This document shows, piece by piece, positions 1 through 10,800 of a stretch of 64,000 nt of DNA. The notes under the pieces were generated by a model. The model had not been told where the DNA came from. It saw only the letters and a program-made list of their open reading frames with translations, and made no database searches. How positions within the stretch are numbered: the first letter of the stretch is position 1; every line of letters begins with the position of its first letter. The translations under genes were made by a program, and so were the position numbers. Source of the DNA: HGM04593 sp045647885 (GTDB lineage: Bacteria > Bacteroidota > Bacteroidia > Bacteroidales > Bacteroidaceae); NCBI GenBank assembly GCA_045647885.1, contig JAZRMX010000048.1, positions 1 to 64,000 of the forward strand. The letters run 5' to 3'.

Positions 1-1
1 C

Positions 2-1066
2 AAGATTACCGAGGACGAATACGGCGAACCCATTGAGCCTTACCTCGACTGGAAAAAGCCTATTCCCTGGAGCAGACCCACAGAGGATGAGCAGCGTGCC
101 ATTGAGAGCGTTTACATAAAGAACCCAATCACAGGAGAGAATATGCTCTACCCTTCCCAGATGAACTTCCGTTACAGCATCTACGACTACACACAGGCTG
201 CCCTGCGCAAGAACCGCCTGAACCCCGAGGAGCGTAACCGCAATACCGATATCCCCACCGACTATGAGACAGTGATAATGATATCAAAGGATACTGCGTA
301 CATCGACGACGAGGGTATGATTGTAAACGAGACAATTACACGCCCCCTCTCGAGTCAGTACGATTTCCTTAACACATACATCGTGAACATCTACCCCGAC
401 ACAACCTGCTGGGTAAATGACTTCCCCAACGCAAACAACGAAGTGTACCTAAACCTCTACTTCAACCACCCCAACTACAACAACCACCCCGTGGTGGGAG
501 TAAGCTGGGAGCAGGCAAATGCTTTCTGCGCTTGGCGCACCGAGTACTTGCTCCGTGGCCTTGGAGCACAGGCACGCTGGATACAGCGCTACCGCCTTCC
601 CTCGGAGGCAGAGTGGGAGTACGCAGCACGTGGCAAGGAGGCCAACAAATATCCCTGGGAGAGCGACGACACCAAGAGCGACAAGGGTTGCTATTATGCA
701 AACTACAAACCCGGCGAGGGTAACTATACAAAGGACGGCAGCCTCATCACATCGCGCTGCGGAATATTCTCGGCAAACAGCAACGGCCTCTTCGATATGG
801 CAGGTAACGTAGCCGAATGGACATCAACAGTATACACAGAATCGGGCGTGCTGCAGATGAGCGATATGAACCCCGACCTGCAATACAGAGCTGCAAAAGA
901 GGATCCCTACAGTATGAAGAAGAAAGCTGTGCGCGGCGGTTCCTGGAAGGATGCTGTACGTTTCATACAGGGCGCTACACGCAACTATGAATACCAGAAC
1001 GAGTCACGTTCATATATTGGTTTCCGTTGCGTACGCAGCTATGCCGGCATTGAAAAGAGAAGATAA
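2..1066 (+). CDS. gldK: GldK/PorK type IX secretion lipoprotein, 3' part
   Basis: The gene is cut by the left edge: the frame is open from base 2 and 354 codons are visible. The visible part has the FGE-sulfatase (formylglycine-generating-enzyme-like) fold: RLPSEAEWEYAARG at about 540-650 nt, then GLFDMAGNVAEWTS, VRGGSWKD and the terminal GFRCVRSY. In the type IX system the family member is an outer-membrane lipoprotein that forms a periplasmic ring with GldN/PorN; it is not an active sulfatase modifier. The signal peptide and lipobox must lie upstream of the window. The order K-L-M-N with short gaps confirms the identity. Internal ATG codons such as 143 are not the true start, because the conserved reading continues upstream of them. 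Confidence 0.95.
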   Translation, partial: KITEDEYGEPIEPYLDWKKPIPWSRPTEDEQRAIESVYIKNPITGENMLYPSQMNFRYSIYDYTQAALRKNRLNPEERNRNTDIPTDYETVIMISKDTAYIDDEGMIVNETITRPLSSQYDFLNTYIVNIYPDTTCWVNDFPNANNEVYLNLYFNHPNYNNHPVVGVSWEQANAFCAWRTEYLLRGLGAQARWIQRYRLPSEAEWEYAARGKEANKYPWESDDTKSDKGCYYANYKPGEGNYTKDGSLITSRCGIFSANSNGLFDMAGNVAEWTSTVYTESGVLQMSDMNPDLQYRAAKEDPYSMKKKAVRGGSWKDAVRFIQGATRNYEYQNESRSYIGFRCVRSYAGIEKRR

Positions 1067-1107
1067 AAAAAGAAGTTCCACACACAACCATAACAGATAT
1101 TTCAACT

Positions 1108-1860
1108 ATGGGAAAATATAAAAACGTAATAAGACGAATTCAGGCATTTATGGATTCGGCAAGAGGAAAAACCATTCTCAACTACCTCTACAGTTGGGGT
1201 GCAGCAATCGTTATTTTGGGAGCACTCTTCAAGCTCACCCACATTTCGGGAGCTAACCTTATGCTATTTCTCGGTATGGGTACCGAGGTTATCGTATTCT
1301 TCTTCTCGGCATTCGAACGCCCCTACGATGTAGCAATCGACGAACAGAAAGAGGAGGCTGCCGAGGAGGCTGCTACCATAATAAGCGCAGGCGGTACACC
1401 CTTGAACGGTGGTACAATTGTGATTAACGGAAACTTCTGTGGCGATGCGACACCGGCACAGGGTGCAACATTTACAACCGGCAATGTTGCCGGCGCTGCT
1501 CCTGTAGTTACCGGCGCGGCAACCGTAACTGGCAACCCCGACCTCATACCTCAGATGGACGAGGTTACCGAGGAGTATATTGAGAAGGTACGCACATTGA
1601 ACGAGGCTATCAAGCATATCTCGGAGCAGGCAAACACTCTGGGACAGAATATGCAGGAGATGGAAACCCTCGCACGCAACCTCACCGGCATAAACGCACT
1701 CTACGAGGCGCAGTTGCGTAGTGCAGGCAACCAGGCCAACGCTATAGACCAGGTTAACGAGCAGACCAACAAGATGGCACAGCAGATTGAAGAGCTCAAC
1801 GCCATGTATGCCCGTATGATTCAGGCTATGACCACAAATATGAACCAACCCAAACTATAA
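1108..1860 (+). CDS. gldL: GldL/PorL inner-membrane motor subunit of the type IX secretion system
   Basis: A 250-residue protein with two hydrophobic helices near residues 25-45 and 49-69, followed by a long cytoplasmic tail that looks coiled-coil (about residues 165-245, rich in Glu, Gln, Asn and Leu). The second helix carries Glu60 in the context MGTEVIVFFFSAF; a buried acidic residue here is a known feature of GldL and is thought to take part in proton flow. GldL and GldM form the proton-driven motor that powers type IX transport. The gene lies 41 bp after gldK and 12 bp before gldM, so the set is read together. Between the helices and the coil is a Gly/Ala/Thr-rich linker. Confidence 0.96.
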   Translation: MGKYKNVIRRIQAFMDSARGKTILNYLYSWGAAIVILGALFKLTHISGANLMLFLGMGTEVIVFFFSAFERPYDVAIDEQKEEAAEEAATIISAGGTPLNGGTIVINGNFCGDATPAQGATFTTGNVAGAAPVVTGAATVTGNPDLIPQMDEVTEEYIEKVRTLNEAIKHISEQANTLGQNMQEMETLARNLTGINALYEAQLRSAGNQANAIDQVNEQTNKMAQQIEELNAMYARMIQAMTTNMNQPKL

Positions 1861-1872
1861 CAACGAGTTACA

Positions 1873-3450
1873 ATGAAGGTAAAGAAACAAAGAGTATCTC
1901 CGCGTCAGAAGATGATTAACCTTATGTACGTTCTTCTGATGGCGATGCTTGCACTTAATGTATCTTCGGACGTGCTCAACGGATTCACCCTTGTCGACCA
2001 GAGTCTCTCGCGAAGCTCCACCAACGCCGGCAAGCAGAACGAGGTGCTGTACAATGATTTTGAATCATTTATGGCACAGAACCCCGAGAAAGTGCGCGAA
2101 TGGTACAATCGTGCCACACACGTAAAGAGCATTTCAGACTCGTTGTATGCCCTTGCTGACCAGTTGAAGGTGCGCATAGCAAAAAAGGCCGATGGCAAAA
2201 ACGGTGACTACAACAACCTTGTTAACCGAGAGGACCTTGAGGCTTCTACATATGTAATGCTCGCCCCCGGCAGCGGACAGGGAAAACAACTCTTCGATGC
2301 TATCACACAGTACCGCGAAGAGATTCTTACAATGGTTACCGACTCTATACAGAGAGAAATCATAAAGAACAACTTCAGCACCGAGGTACCCAAACGCGAT
2401 ATCTCACTGCTCAAGAACTGGCAAGAGTACAATTTCGAGAATATGCCCGCCATTGCAGCCATAGCCCTGCTCACCAAGTTGCAGAACGATGTACGCTATG
2501 CCGAAGGAGAGGTTCTCCACAACCTTGTACGCAACATTGACGTGGGCGACGTGCGTGTGAACCAGATTCGTTCTTTGGTTATTCCCACTTCGCGCAACGT
2601 GGTACGTGGCAGCGAGTTTTCGGCACAGATTATTCTCGCGGCTGTAGACTCTACACAACGCCCCGAAATCTACATCGAGGACAAGTTGCTTGAGACTGCA
2701 AACGGTGAATATACCAAGCTCTGCAACACCACCGGCGACTACACACTTAACGGATATATGCTTGTAAGCGACGGTGCAGGAGCGCAGACACGTTACGACT
2801 TCTCGCAGAAGTACACCGTGGTGGAGCCCACCGCAACCGTGAGTGCATCGCTTATGAACGTGCTTTATGCCGGATTCGAGAACCCTGTGAGCATTTCTGT
2901 TCCCGGCGTTCCCAACAACAAGATAACAGCAAGCATTGCAAAAGGTAACGGAACTCTCAAGAGCGACGGCGCAGGAGGCTACATTGTTATCCCCTCGCAA
3001 GTGGGTGAAGATATTGCCATCGGCGTAACAGCACGCAACGAGGAGGGCCGCAACCAGAGTATGGGCGAGTATATCTTCCGTGTGCGCCAGTTGCCCGACC
3101 CCACCCCCTTCATTGAGTTCAAGGACAAGGACGGCAACACACAGCGCTACCGTGGTGGTGCGCCCTTCAGCAAGCAGTCGCTTATGTCGACCGACGGCAT
3201 AGTTGCAGCCATCGACGACGGACTGTTGAACATTGGCTTCAAGGTACTCTCTTTTGAGACTGTATTCTACGACAATATGGGCAACGCCATACCATTGATG
3301 TCGCAAGGAGCCAGCTTCACCGCAAGACAGAAAGATATGTTCCGCAGCCTGAGCCGTGGAAAACGATTCTACATATCGCACGTGAGAGCCATAGGCCCCG
3401 ACAACATTGAGCGCCTGTTGCCCACATCACTCGAGGTAATAATAAACTAA
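1873..3450 (+). CDS. gldM: GldM/PorM periplasmic shaft of the type IX secretion motor
   Basis: A 525-residue protein with a basic N-terminus (KVKKQRVSPRQKMINLMYV) followed by one membrane helix at about residues 15-33, then a large periplasmic region. This is the known plan of GldM: one helix packs against GldL and several periplasmic domains form a rod that reaches the GldK/GldN ring. The length matches the family. It starts 12 bp after gldL and is followed after 48 bp by gldN. No frameshift or truncation is seen. Confidence 0.96.
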   Translation: MKVKKQRVSPRQKMINLMYVLLMAMLALNVSSDVLNGFTLVDQSLSRSSTNAGKQNEVLYNDFESFMAQNPEKVREWYNRATHVKSISDSLYALADQLKVRIAKKADGKNGDYNNLVNREDLEASTYVMLAPGSGQGKQLFDAITQYREEILTMVTDSIQREIIKNNFSTEVPKRDISLLKNWQEYNFENMPAIAAIALLTKLQNDVRYAEGEVLHNLVRNIDVGDVRVNQIRSLVIPTSRNVVRGSEFSAQIILAAVDSTQRPEIYIEDKLLETANGEYTKLCNTTGDYTLNGYMLVSDGAGAQTRYDFSQKYTVVEPTATVSASLMNVLYAGFENPVSISVPGVPNNKITASIAKGNGTLKSDGAGGYIVIPSQVGEDIAIGVTARNEEGRNQSMGEYIFRVRQLPDPTPFIEFKDKDGNTQRYRGGAPFSKQSLMSTDGIVAAIDDGLLNIGFKVLSFETVFYDNMGNAIPLMSQGASFTARQKDMFRSLSRGKRFYISHVRAIGPDNIERLLPTSLEVIIN

Positions 3451-3498
3451 ACGGCATTAGAAACAAGCCGCAAGACAAAGGATAAAAAAACAAAAGTT

Positions 3499-4575
3499 AT
3501 GAAATACGTCAGCAGAATAATTGCAGTCATAGCAGTATCTCTTTTAGGACAATACGCTGTTGCCCAGCCGCCTGCCCGTGCTAAAGAAAAAGCTAAAAAA
3601 GAGCAGAAGGCTGCCACAAACACAGTTGTGAACCTGTCGGAGAGAGCAAAGAACCAGTTCCCCACACAGGTTGTACCCCAGGAGGTTGTATGGAAACGCG
3701 ACATATACCGCACACTCGACCTCAAAAAGGAGAAGAACGCGTCGCTCTACTACCCTGTAGAGCCTATGGGTAACCAAGTAAACCTCTTCACCTATATATT
3801 CCGTCTCATACTCGAAGGCAGCATCAACGCTTATACCTACAACCTCGACGGTTATGAAGCTTTCAACGAGGAGAACGTAATAAACCCCAAAGACCTGCTC
3901 GACAACTACCGCATTTACTACGAGGAGAAAGATGGAGAGTACGTTGTGGGCAAAAGCGATATACCCAGCAGCGAGGTGTTGAGCTATTATATAAAGGAGA
4001 GTTATTACTACGACCAGAGAACAGCAACATACAACCAACGCGTGACAGCTATCTGCCCCGTGCTTCACCGTGCCGAGGAGTTTACCACCGAGGTTACAAA
4101 ATACCCAATGTTCTGGCTCAACTATGACGAAGTGGCACAGGTGCTTGCACAGCAGACACTTGTAACAAGCAGCTATAACAACATTTCGTCAATGACCATT
4201 GACGACTACTTCAGAAAGAACTGCTACGAGGGTGAGATATACAAGACTGTAAACCTCAAGAACCTTGCACTGAACCAGTATTGCAAAGACACAACTGCTA
4301 TAAAGAAAGAGCAGCAGAAGATTGAGGAGCAACTCGCCACCTTCCGCACAAACCTTTGGGAGACACCCAAGCCCGTTGTTGCTACCGATTCCACTGCTAT
4401 TGCTGCAGGCGACTCCATTGCTGCACCCAAAGAGGAGAAAAAGCGCATAACATTGCTCGGAAGCAAGAAGAAAAGCGATTCCAAGAAGGAGAGCACCAAA
4501 AGCACAAAGAAGAAAAGCAGCCCCAGAGCAAGTTCAGGCTCGGCACGTCTTTCGGTGCGCAAGACAAGACGATAA
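3499..4575 (+). CDS. gldN: GldN/PorN type IX secretion ring protein with basic C-terminal tail
   Basis: A 358-residue protein with a signal peptide (hydrophobic stretch to about residue 22, ending near AVAQ). The body contains the family features LYYPVEPMGNQVNLFTYIF and the repeated Tyr-rich segments. GldN is the periplasmic partner of GldK in the ring. The last 75 residues or so leave the folded region: an acidic/Ala/Ser linker, then a strongly basic Lys/Ser/Arg tail from about residue 315 to the end. The tail is low in complexity and its role is unknown to me. The gene closes the K-L-M-N cluster and is followed by an intrinsic terminator. Confidence 0.95.
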   Translation: MKYVSRIIAVIAVSLLGQYAVAQPPARAKEKAKKEQKAATNTVVNLSERAKNQFPTQVVPQEVVWKRDIYRTLDLKKEKNASLYYPVEPMGNQVNLFTYIFRLILEGSINAYTYNLDGYEAFNEENVINPKDLLDNYRIYYEEKDGEYVVGKSDIPSSEVLSYYIKESYYYDQRTATYNQRVTAICPVLHRAEEFTTEVTKYPMFWLNYDEVAQVLAQQTLVTSSYNNISSMTIDDYFRKNCYEGEIYKTVNLKNLALNQYCKDTTAIKKEQQKIEEQLATFRTNLWETPKPVVATDSTAIAAGDSIAAPKEEKKRITLLGSKKKSDSKKESTKSTKKKSSPRASSGSARLSVRKTRR

Positions 4576-4595
4576 AAAAAGAATTACATATTATG

Positions 4596-4635
4596 GAAAG
4601 GATACAGAACAGTGCTGTATCCTTTCTGTTTTATT
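4596..4635 (+). terminator. Intrinsic terminator after gldN
   Basis: A perfect 12-bp stem (4596-4607 with 4615-4626), a 7-base loop and a T-rich tail (TGTTTTATT). It sits 20 bp after the gldN stop codon and closes the gld operon. Confidence 0.9.
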
Positions 4636-4730
4636 AAAGAAATGGAGCTAAACTTGCATAATAACTTAATTTATACTTATTTTGCACACAGATATAAAAA
4701 GTGTAACAAACATTAAAAACAGATAATAGT

Positions 4731-5384
4731 ATGAAAAAGATTTTTGGAATAGCACTTACATTGTGCCTTTTGGTTGCGGCTCCCGCATATTCACAGTTCA
4801 ACTGGGGTATTAAAGCCGGTGTAAACCTCGCTGGCGAGCCCTCTTCATTGAAGGAGACAGGCTTCTCAAGAGAGGGCAAGAATGGTTTCTTTGTCGGCCC
4901 TATGGCAAAGGTGATAATCCCCGTGCTCAACATTGGCCTCGAGGGTAACCTTCTCTACTCACAGACAGGTGCAGAGCTTGGTGGCAGTAGCGTTAAGCGC
5001 CACAGCCTCGATTTACCCATCTACCTGCGTTACGATTTCTCTCTCCCCATTGTAAACAAGTTCCTTGAGCCCTTCATTGCAGTGGGTCCTCAGTTCAGCT
5101 GGCTCATCAGCGGTGGTGACATTTCAGGTATGAACGAAATTTGGGATGCTGCAAGCGGCACATTCATGAACAGCATTTACGAATGGGAGTACAAGAAGAG
5201 CAACTTGAGCCTCAACCTCGGTGCCGGTGCAACAATTCTTAACCATATACAGTTGCACATCAACTACAACATTGCTTTAGGCGACACAGGTGAGTGGAAA
5301 GAGAATGCTTTGGGCCAGGCCTGGGGACATATCACCGGCTCTAAGACAAACACCTGGCAGGTATCTGCAGCATATATTTTCTAA
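4731..5384 (+). CDS. Outer-membrane beta-barrel protein (PorT/OMP_b-brl-like)
   Basis: A 217-residue protein with a signal peptide (MKKIFGIALTLCLLVAAPAYSQ) followed by FNWGIKAGVNL, the usual opening of small Bacteroidota outer-membrane barrels. Alternating hydrophobic and polar strands run to the end, and the last residue is Phe after an aromatic-rich strand (WQVSAAYIF), a typical barrel C-terminus. It is flanked on both sides by intrinsic terminators, so it is a single-gene unit. It could be a type IX accessory barrel given its neighbours, but the family is large and the position alone does not show that. Confidence 0.85.
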   Translation: MKKIFGIALTLCLLVAAPAYSQFNWGIKAGVNLAGEPSSLKETGFSREGKNGFFVGPMAKVIIPVLNIGLEGNLLYSQTGAELGGSSVKRHSLDLPIYLRYDFSLPIVNKFLEPFIAVGPQFSWLISGGDISGMNEIWDAASGTFMNSIYEWEYKKSNLSLNLGAGATILNHIQLHINYNIALGDTGEWKENALGQAWGHITGSKTNTWQVSAAYIF

Positions 5385-5397
5385 AATATACAAGCAA

Positions 5398-5441
5398 TAT
5401 ACTAAAGAAGGGCAGCAAATTTGCTGCCCTTCTTTAGTATA
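5398..5441 (+). terminator. Long perfect palindrome, intrinsic terminator after the barrel gene
   Basis: A 44-base perfect inverted repeat (22 bp per arm, centre AAATTT), located 14 bases after the stop codon. The arm is A/T-rich outside and GGGCAGC inside, so the 3' arm provides the T-rich exit (CTTCTTTAGTAT). It can act in either direction. Confidence 0.85.
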
Positions 5442-5504
5442 ACCACACAGGAAAATCTTTGCACTTTACGCCCTTTTTCATAACTTCGCACAACAAACCA
5501 CACT

Positions 5505-7751
5505 ATGGCTCAATTCGCAGATGTAATATTGCCTCTTCCCCTCCCCACAACCTATACATACAGCATTCCGCAAGAGCTGTGGGGAAAGGTACAGGCCGGG
5601 TGCCGCGTAAGCGTTCCACTCGGCCCCAAAATGCATTACACTGCAATGGTGGCTGCAGTACACGGCAAAGAGCCTACAGACTGCAAAGTGCGCCCAATAG
5701 ATGAATTGCTCGATGAGACACCCATAATGCTCCCCACACAGATGAAACTGTGGGAGTGGATATCGCGCTATTACCTGAGTGCAATGGGCGACATATACAA
5801 GGCTGCCGTTCCACAGGGGCTGAAAGGAGAATTCAAGCCTCGCACCGAACAACGTACAAGGCTCTCACAGCAATACCGTAACGAAAAGGCAATAAACATA
5901 ATACTGCAGTCGCTCTCACGCGCCCCACGACAGAAAAGACTCCTGAACACCTATCTGGAGATGTCGCAACTGCTCACAGGCAATCCCATTGAGGTTTCCA
6001 AACATAAACTACTGGAAACAGCACAAGTGCAGCCCAACATATACAAGGAACTCGCCGACAAGGGATTCATTGAGAGTTACGAGGTGGAGATTGGAAGACT
6101 CTCTACAAAAAGCACCACCACCGTACCGCTCAACACACTGAACAAGGCACAGGAGCATGCTATGCAGGAGATAAACGAGAGCTTTACACAAAAAAATGTA
6201 ACACTGCTGCACGGCGTTACATCGGCCGGAAAGACCGAAATATACATACACCTCATAGCGCAGGCTGTTGAGCGTGGCAAGCAGGTTCTGTACCTCCTGC
6301 CCGAGATTGCACTTACAAAGCAGATTATTGAACGTCTGCGCCGTGTTTTCGGAAACCGGATTGGACTTTACCACTCGAAATTTTCCGATGCCGAGAGGGT
6401 GGAAATATGGAAAAAACAGATGAGCGACGCACCTTATGATATAATTCTCGGCGTGCGCTCCTCGCTCTTTCTCCCGTTCAGGAATTTGGGCCTTGTAATT
6501 GTTGATGAGGAACACGAAAACAGTTACAAGCAACAGGAGCCTGCTCCGCGTTACAACGCCCGTAATACCGCCATTGTACTTGCATCGTTCTTTGGTGCCA
6601 AAACACTGTTGGGTACAGCCACACCGTCGGTAGAGAGCTATTACAATGCTACAACCGGGAAATATGGGCTTGTCAGCCTCACCACCCGACACCGCGAAGT
6701 GAAACTGCCACGAATAACCGTGGTGGACACTGCCGATATGAGCCGCCGCAAACGTATGACAGGCCCCTTCAGCGACCCATTAGTGGAAGCTATGAGCAAA
6801 GCTCTGGAGGAGAAGAAACAGATTATACTCTTTCAGAACCGCCGTGGCTACTCCCCCCTGCTCGAGTGCAAGACCTGCGGCTGGGTACCAAAATGCAAGC
6901 ACTGCGATGTGAGCCTCACACTGCACAAGAACGCGCACAAGCTCACCTGCCACTACTGCGGATACACAATACCTGCACCGCAATATTGTCCCAACTGCGA
7001 AGAGAACAACTTCATACACCTCGGCTACGGTACAGAGAAGATTGAGGACGACCTGCAGAACCTCTTTCCCGAAGCTCGCATCGCCCGAATGGACCTCGAC
7101 ACCACACGCACACGCACTGCCTACGAGAATATAATAAACACCTTCCAGAAAGGGAAGACCGACATACTCATTGGCACGCAGATGGTATCGAAGGGGCTCG
7201 ATTTTGACAATGTTGCCGTGGTGGGCATAATAAACGCCGACACCCTCTTGAACTACCCCGACTTCCGCGCCACAGAGCGCGCCTTCCAGCTTATGGCACA
7301 GGTTGCAGGACGCGCCGGCCGCAAGAATGGTGAGGGCGAGGTATTCCTGCAGACAAAAATACCCGATGCTCCGGTAATTCCGCAAATTGTAAAGAATGAC
7401 TACCAACAGTTCTACAATGCGCAGTTGCAGGAGCGTATGCTGTTCCATTATCCTCCTTTTTATCGGTTGGTTTACATCTATGTGAAACACCGCGACGTGA
7501 AGGTTCTCGACGAATTCTCGGAGCTCTTGGGACTGCACCTGCGCAAGATATTCGAGGAACGCATCCTGGGCCCCGACCTGCCTCCCGTGGCTCGCGTAAA
7601 GCAGCTATACATACGCAAAATGGTACTGAAAATAGAGAACAACCTCTCGCAGTACAAGATTAACGAGACCCTGCAGAATATACAGCAGACCTTTACGCAG
7701 AATGCCCGTTACCGCTCCATCGTAATGTTCTACGATGTAGACCCGCTTTAA
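5505..7751 (+). CDS. priA: Primosomal protein N' (PriA), replication restart helicase
   Basis: A 748-residue superfamily-2 helicase that reloads the replisome at stalled forks. The N-terminal DNA-binding part opens with FADVILPLPLPTTYTY, the family signature. Walker A is SAGKTE at about residue 240 and the Walker B/DEAH box is VDEEHE at about 333. The zinc-binding region with paired cysteines (CKTCGW, CKHCD, CHYCGY, CPNC) is at about 455-500. The helicase C-terminal motif QVAGRAGR is at about 600. Length is normal. The gene stands alone behind a terminator, and the next gene has its own promoter. Confidence 0.97.
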   Translation: MAQFADVILPLPLPTTYTYSIPQELWGKVQAGCRVSVPLGPKMHYTAMVAAVHGKEPTDCKVRPIDELLDETPIMLPTQMKLWEWISRYYLSAMGDIYKAAVPQGLKGEFKPRTEQRTRLSQQYRNEKAINIILQSLSRAPRQKRLLNTYLEMSQLLTGNPIEVSKHKLLETAQVQPNIYKELADKGFIESYEVEIGRLSTKSTTTVPLNTLNKAQEHAMQEINESFTQKNVTLLHGVTSAGKTEIYIHLIAQAVERGKQVLYLLPEIALTKQIIERLRRVFGNRIGLYHSKFSDAERVEIWKKQMSDAPYDIILGVRSSLFLPFRNLGLVIVDEEHENSYKQQEPAPRYNARNTAIVLASFFGAKTLLGTATPSVESYYNATTGKYGLVSLTTRHREVKLPRITVVDTADMSRRKRMTGPFSDPLVEAMSKALEEKKQIILFQNRRGYSPLLECKTCGWVPKCKHCDVSLTLHKNAHKLTCHYCGYTIPAPQYCPNCEENNFIHLGYGTEKIEDDLQNLFPEARIARMDLDTTRTRTAYENIINTFQKGKTDILIGTQMVSKGLDFDNVAVVGIINADTLLNYPDFRATERAFQLMAQVAGRAGRKNGEGEVFLQTKIPDAPVIPQIVKNDYQQFYNAQLQERMLFHYPPFYRLVYIYVKHRDVKVLDEFSELLGLHLRKIFEERILGPDLPPVARVKQLYIRKMVLKIENNLSQYKINETLQNIQQTFTQNARYRSIVMFYDVDPL

Positions 7752-7781
7752 CATTGTTTGCATCATTTTCACATACAATAT

Positions 7782-7813
7782 TTTGTTCTTCTCCCGTCAT
7801 TTAGGTAACTTTG
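7782..7813 (+). promoter_or_regulatory. Bacteroidota-type promoter for the GT117 gene
   Basis: A -33 TTTG at 7782-7785 and a -7 TAACTTTG at 7806-7813, with the first bases 24 apart. This is the spacing expected for the primary sigma factor of Bacteroidota. It lies 64 bp upstream of the start codon. Confidence 0.75.
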
Positions 7814-7877
7814 CACGATTTTGAAGGGGATTATACCTCGCACACTCCTTGACCGGAAATAAAAGAAAAACAAAATA

Positions 7878-10800
7878 ATGAAAAGATTCAAAACCGTAAA
7901 CAACATTGCAGGATGGCTTGTATTCCTTGTCGCAGCCATAACATACTGCCTCACAGTGGAGCCTACTGCAAGCTTCTGGGACTGCCCGGAATTTATCCTT
8001 TCGGGTAACAAACTCGAAGTGGGACACCCGCCCGGTGCACCCTTCTTTATGCTCACAGCAAACTTTTTCTCCCTTTTTGCCAAGCCCGAGAATGTGGCTC
8101 TTATGGTAAACTATATGAGTGCCCTGCTGAGCGCCGGAGGCATACTGTTCCTCTTCTGGAGCATTACACACCTCACCCGCAAGCTCATTGTGGGCAACAG
8201 CAATAACATAAGCACTTCGCAGTTGATAACCATCATCGGTTCGGGAGCCGTGGGCGCACTTGCCTACACCTGGAGCGACACATACTGGTTCAGCGCAGTG
8301 GAGGGCGAGGTTTATGCATACTCTTCACTCTTCACGGCTGTAGTATTCTGGCTCATACTCAAATGGGAGGAACAGGCCGACCAACCCCACAGCGACCGCT
8401 GGCTTGTGCTCATAGCATACCTGGTGGGACTCTCTATCGGAGTACACTTGCTCAACCTTCTCTGTATTCCTGCCATTGTACTCGTTGCCTATTATAAACG
8501 CGTGCCCAAAGCAAGCCTCAAGGGCTCGTTGCTTGCAATAGCACTGTCGGGCGTGCTTGTGGCTGTGGTTCTCTACGGCATAGTACCCGGCGTGGTGAAG
8601 GTTGGCGGATGGTTCGAACTGCTCTTTGTAAACACTATGGGACTGCCTTTCAACAGCGGCCTCATCACATACATTATTCTGCTGTGCGCCACACTCATCT
8701 GGGGATTGCGCGAGAGCGAAAAGAACAGCAACCGCAAGAAACTTGCAATAGCATTTACCGCCACAGTAGGACTTTTGGGAATACCTTTCTACGGATACGG
8801 CTTTATGAGCATACTTCTTGGCATAGTGGTATTGGCAGCAATATTCCTGCTCGTAATATACCGCAATGGAGAGAAGCACCTTATAAGCTTGCGCTGGCTT
8901 AACACCTCGCTGCTGTGTATGACTGTAATAATGATTGGCTACTCATCTTACGCACTGATTGTTGTGCGCTCGGCAGCCAACACCCCTATGGACCAGAACT
9001 CACCCGAGGATATTTTCACCCTTGGAGCCTACCTGGGACGTGAGCAGTATGGCGACCGCCCATTGCTCTACGGACACACATACAGCTCCGAAATCGAGCG
9101 TGAGGCAAAAGGAGAATACTGGGTGGCAAAAGCCATACAGGGCGCGCCCAAGTATGCACCTAAAGAGAAGGCAACAGCCAATGAAAAGGACTCTTATGAG
9201 ATTATCGATTACGACAGGGATTATGTATATGCACAGAACATGCTCTTCCCCCGTATGTACAACCCCGAACACGCCAATTACCGCGGCACGAACCTCTATG
9301 AGCAGTGGTGCGGTGGCAAAATTGAGGGACACAACGTGCGCTACAGAACACCCTGGGGCGAGACCATCAACATAAAGATGCCCACACAGCTCGACAACCT
9401 CAAGTTCTTTGTAAACTACCAGCTCAACTTTATGTACTGGAGATATTTCCTGTGGAATTTTGTGGGCCGACAGAATGACCTTCAGAGCCACGGAGAATTT
9501 GAAAAGGGCAACTGGATAACAGGTTTCTCATTTATTGACAACCTGCTCGTGGGCAACCAGGATACACTGCCTAAAACGCTCAAGGAGAACAAAGGCCGCA
9601 ACGTATTCTATGCACTGCCGCTTCTTCTGGGTATTTTAGGTATGCTGTGGCAGGCACGCCACGGCAAGGAGGGCAAGCAACAGTTCTTTGTGGTATTTAT
9701 GCTCTTCTTTATGACCGGCCTTGCAATAGTCCTCTACCTTAACCAGACACTCCTGCAGCCACGCGAGCGCGACTATGCCTACGCTGCATCGTTCTACGCT
9801 TTTGCCATCTGGATTGGTATGGGAGTGGCAGCGATAACCGAAAAACTTAAAAAGAACAATGCTGCCATAAGTGCGACTATAGCAGGTATATGTCTCCTTG
9901 TGCCCCTGCAGATGGTATCACAGACCTGGGACGACCACGACCGCAGCGGACGTTACGCCTGCCGCGACTTTGGACAGAACTACCTTTACTCCCTGCCCGA
10001 AGAGGGTAACCCCATAATATTCACCTGTGGCGACAACGACACCTTCCCTCTTTGGTACAACCAGGAGGTTGAGGGAGTACGCACCGACACACGTGTGTGC
10101 AACCTATCGTACCTGCAGACCGACTGGTATATAGACCAGATGCGCCGCCCGGCCTACGACTCACCCTCATTGCCCATCAGCTGGGAGAGAATAGATTATG
10201 CCGGCAACAACAATGAGGTGGTGAAGGTTGATGCACGCTACAAGGATGTGATAAAGAAGCTGTATGCCGAGAACCCCGTAGCTGCAAAAAAACGCTACGG
10301 CGAGAACCCGTTCGAGATCAAGAACATTATGAAGAATTTTGTTCGCACAAAGAACGAGAAACTCCACTTCATACCCACCGACACCGTATACATCAAGATT
10401 GACAAAGAGGCTGTTCTCCGCTCGGGAATGATTATACCCGAAGAGTACAACGAGGAGATGCCCGAATATATGACCATCTCGCTGAAAAACCGCAAGCAGC
10501 TGCTACGCAGCGACCTTATGCTGCTCGAGATGCTCTCACAGGCCAATTGGGTGCGCCCCATGTATATGTCAATGACAGTGGGAAGCGAGAACTATTTGAG
10601 CTCTTTGCAGGACTTCTTCGTGCAGGAGGGCCTTGCTTACCGCATAACCCCCTTCAACTGGGTGGAACTGGGATATAGCGAAGGATACAACACCGTGGCC
10701 GACACAGAAACCTTCTACCACAACGTTATGGACCGTTTCAAGTTCGGCGGCTTCAAGGAGAACCCCAACTACTATTCCGACGAGACAATAACCCGTATGG

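Noticed and set aside
2404..3381. A 325-codon frame antisense to gldM
   Set aside because: It lies wholly inside gldM, is rich in Cys, His and Val as shadow frames are, and matches nothing I know.
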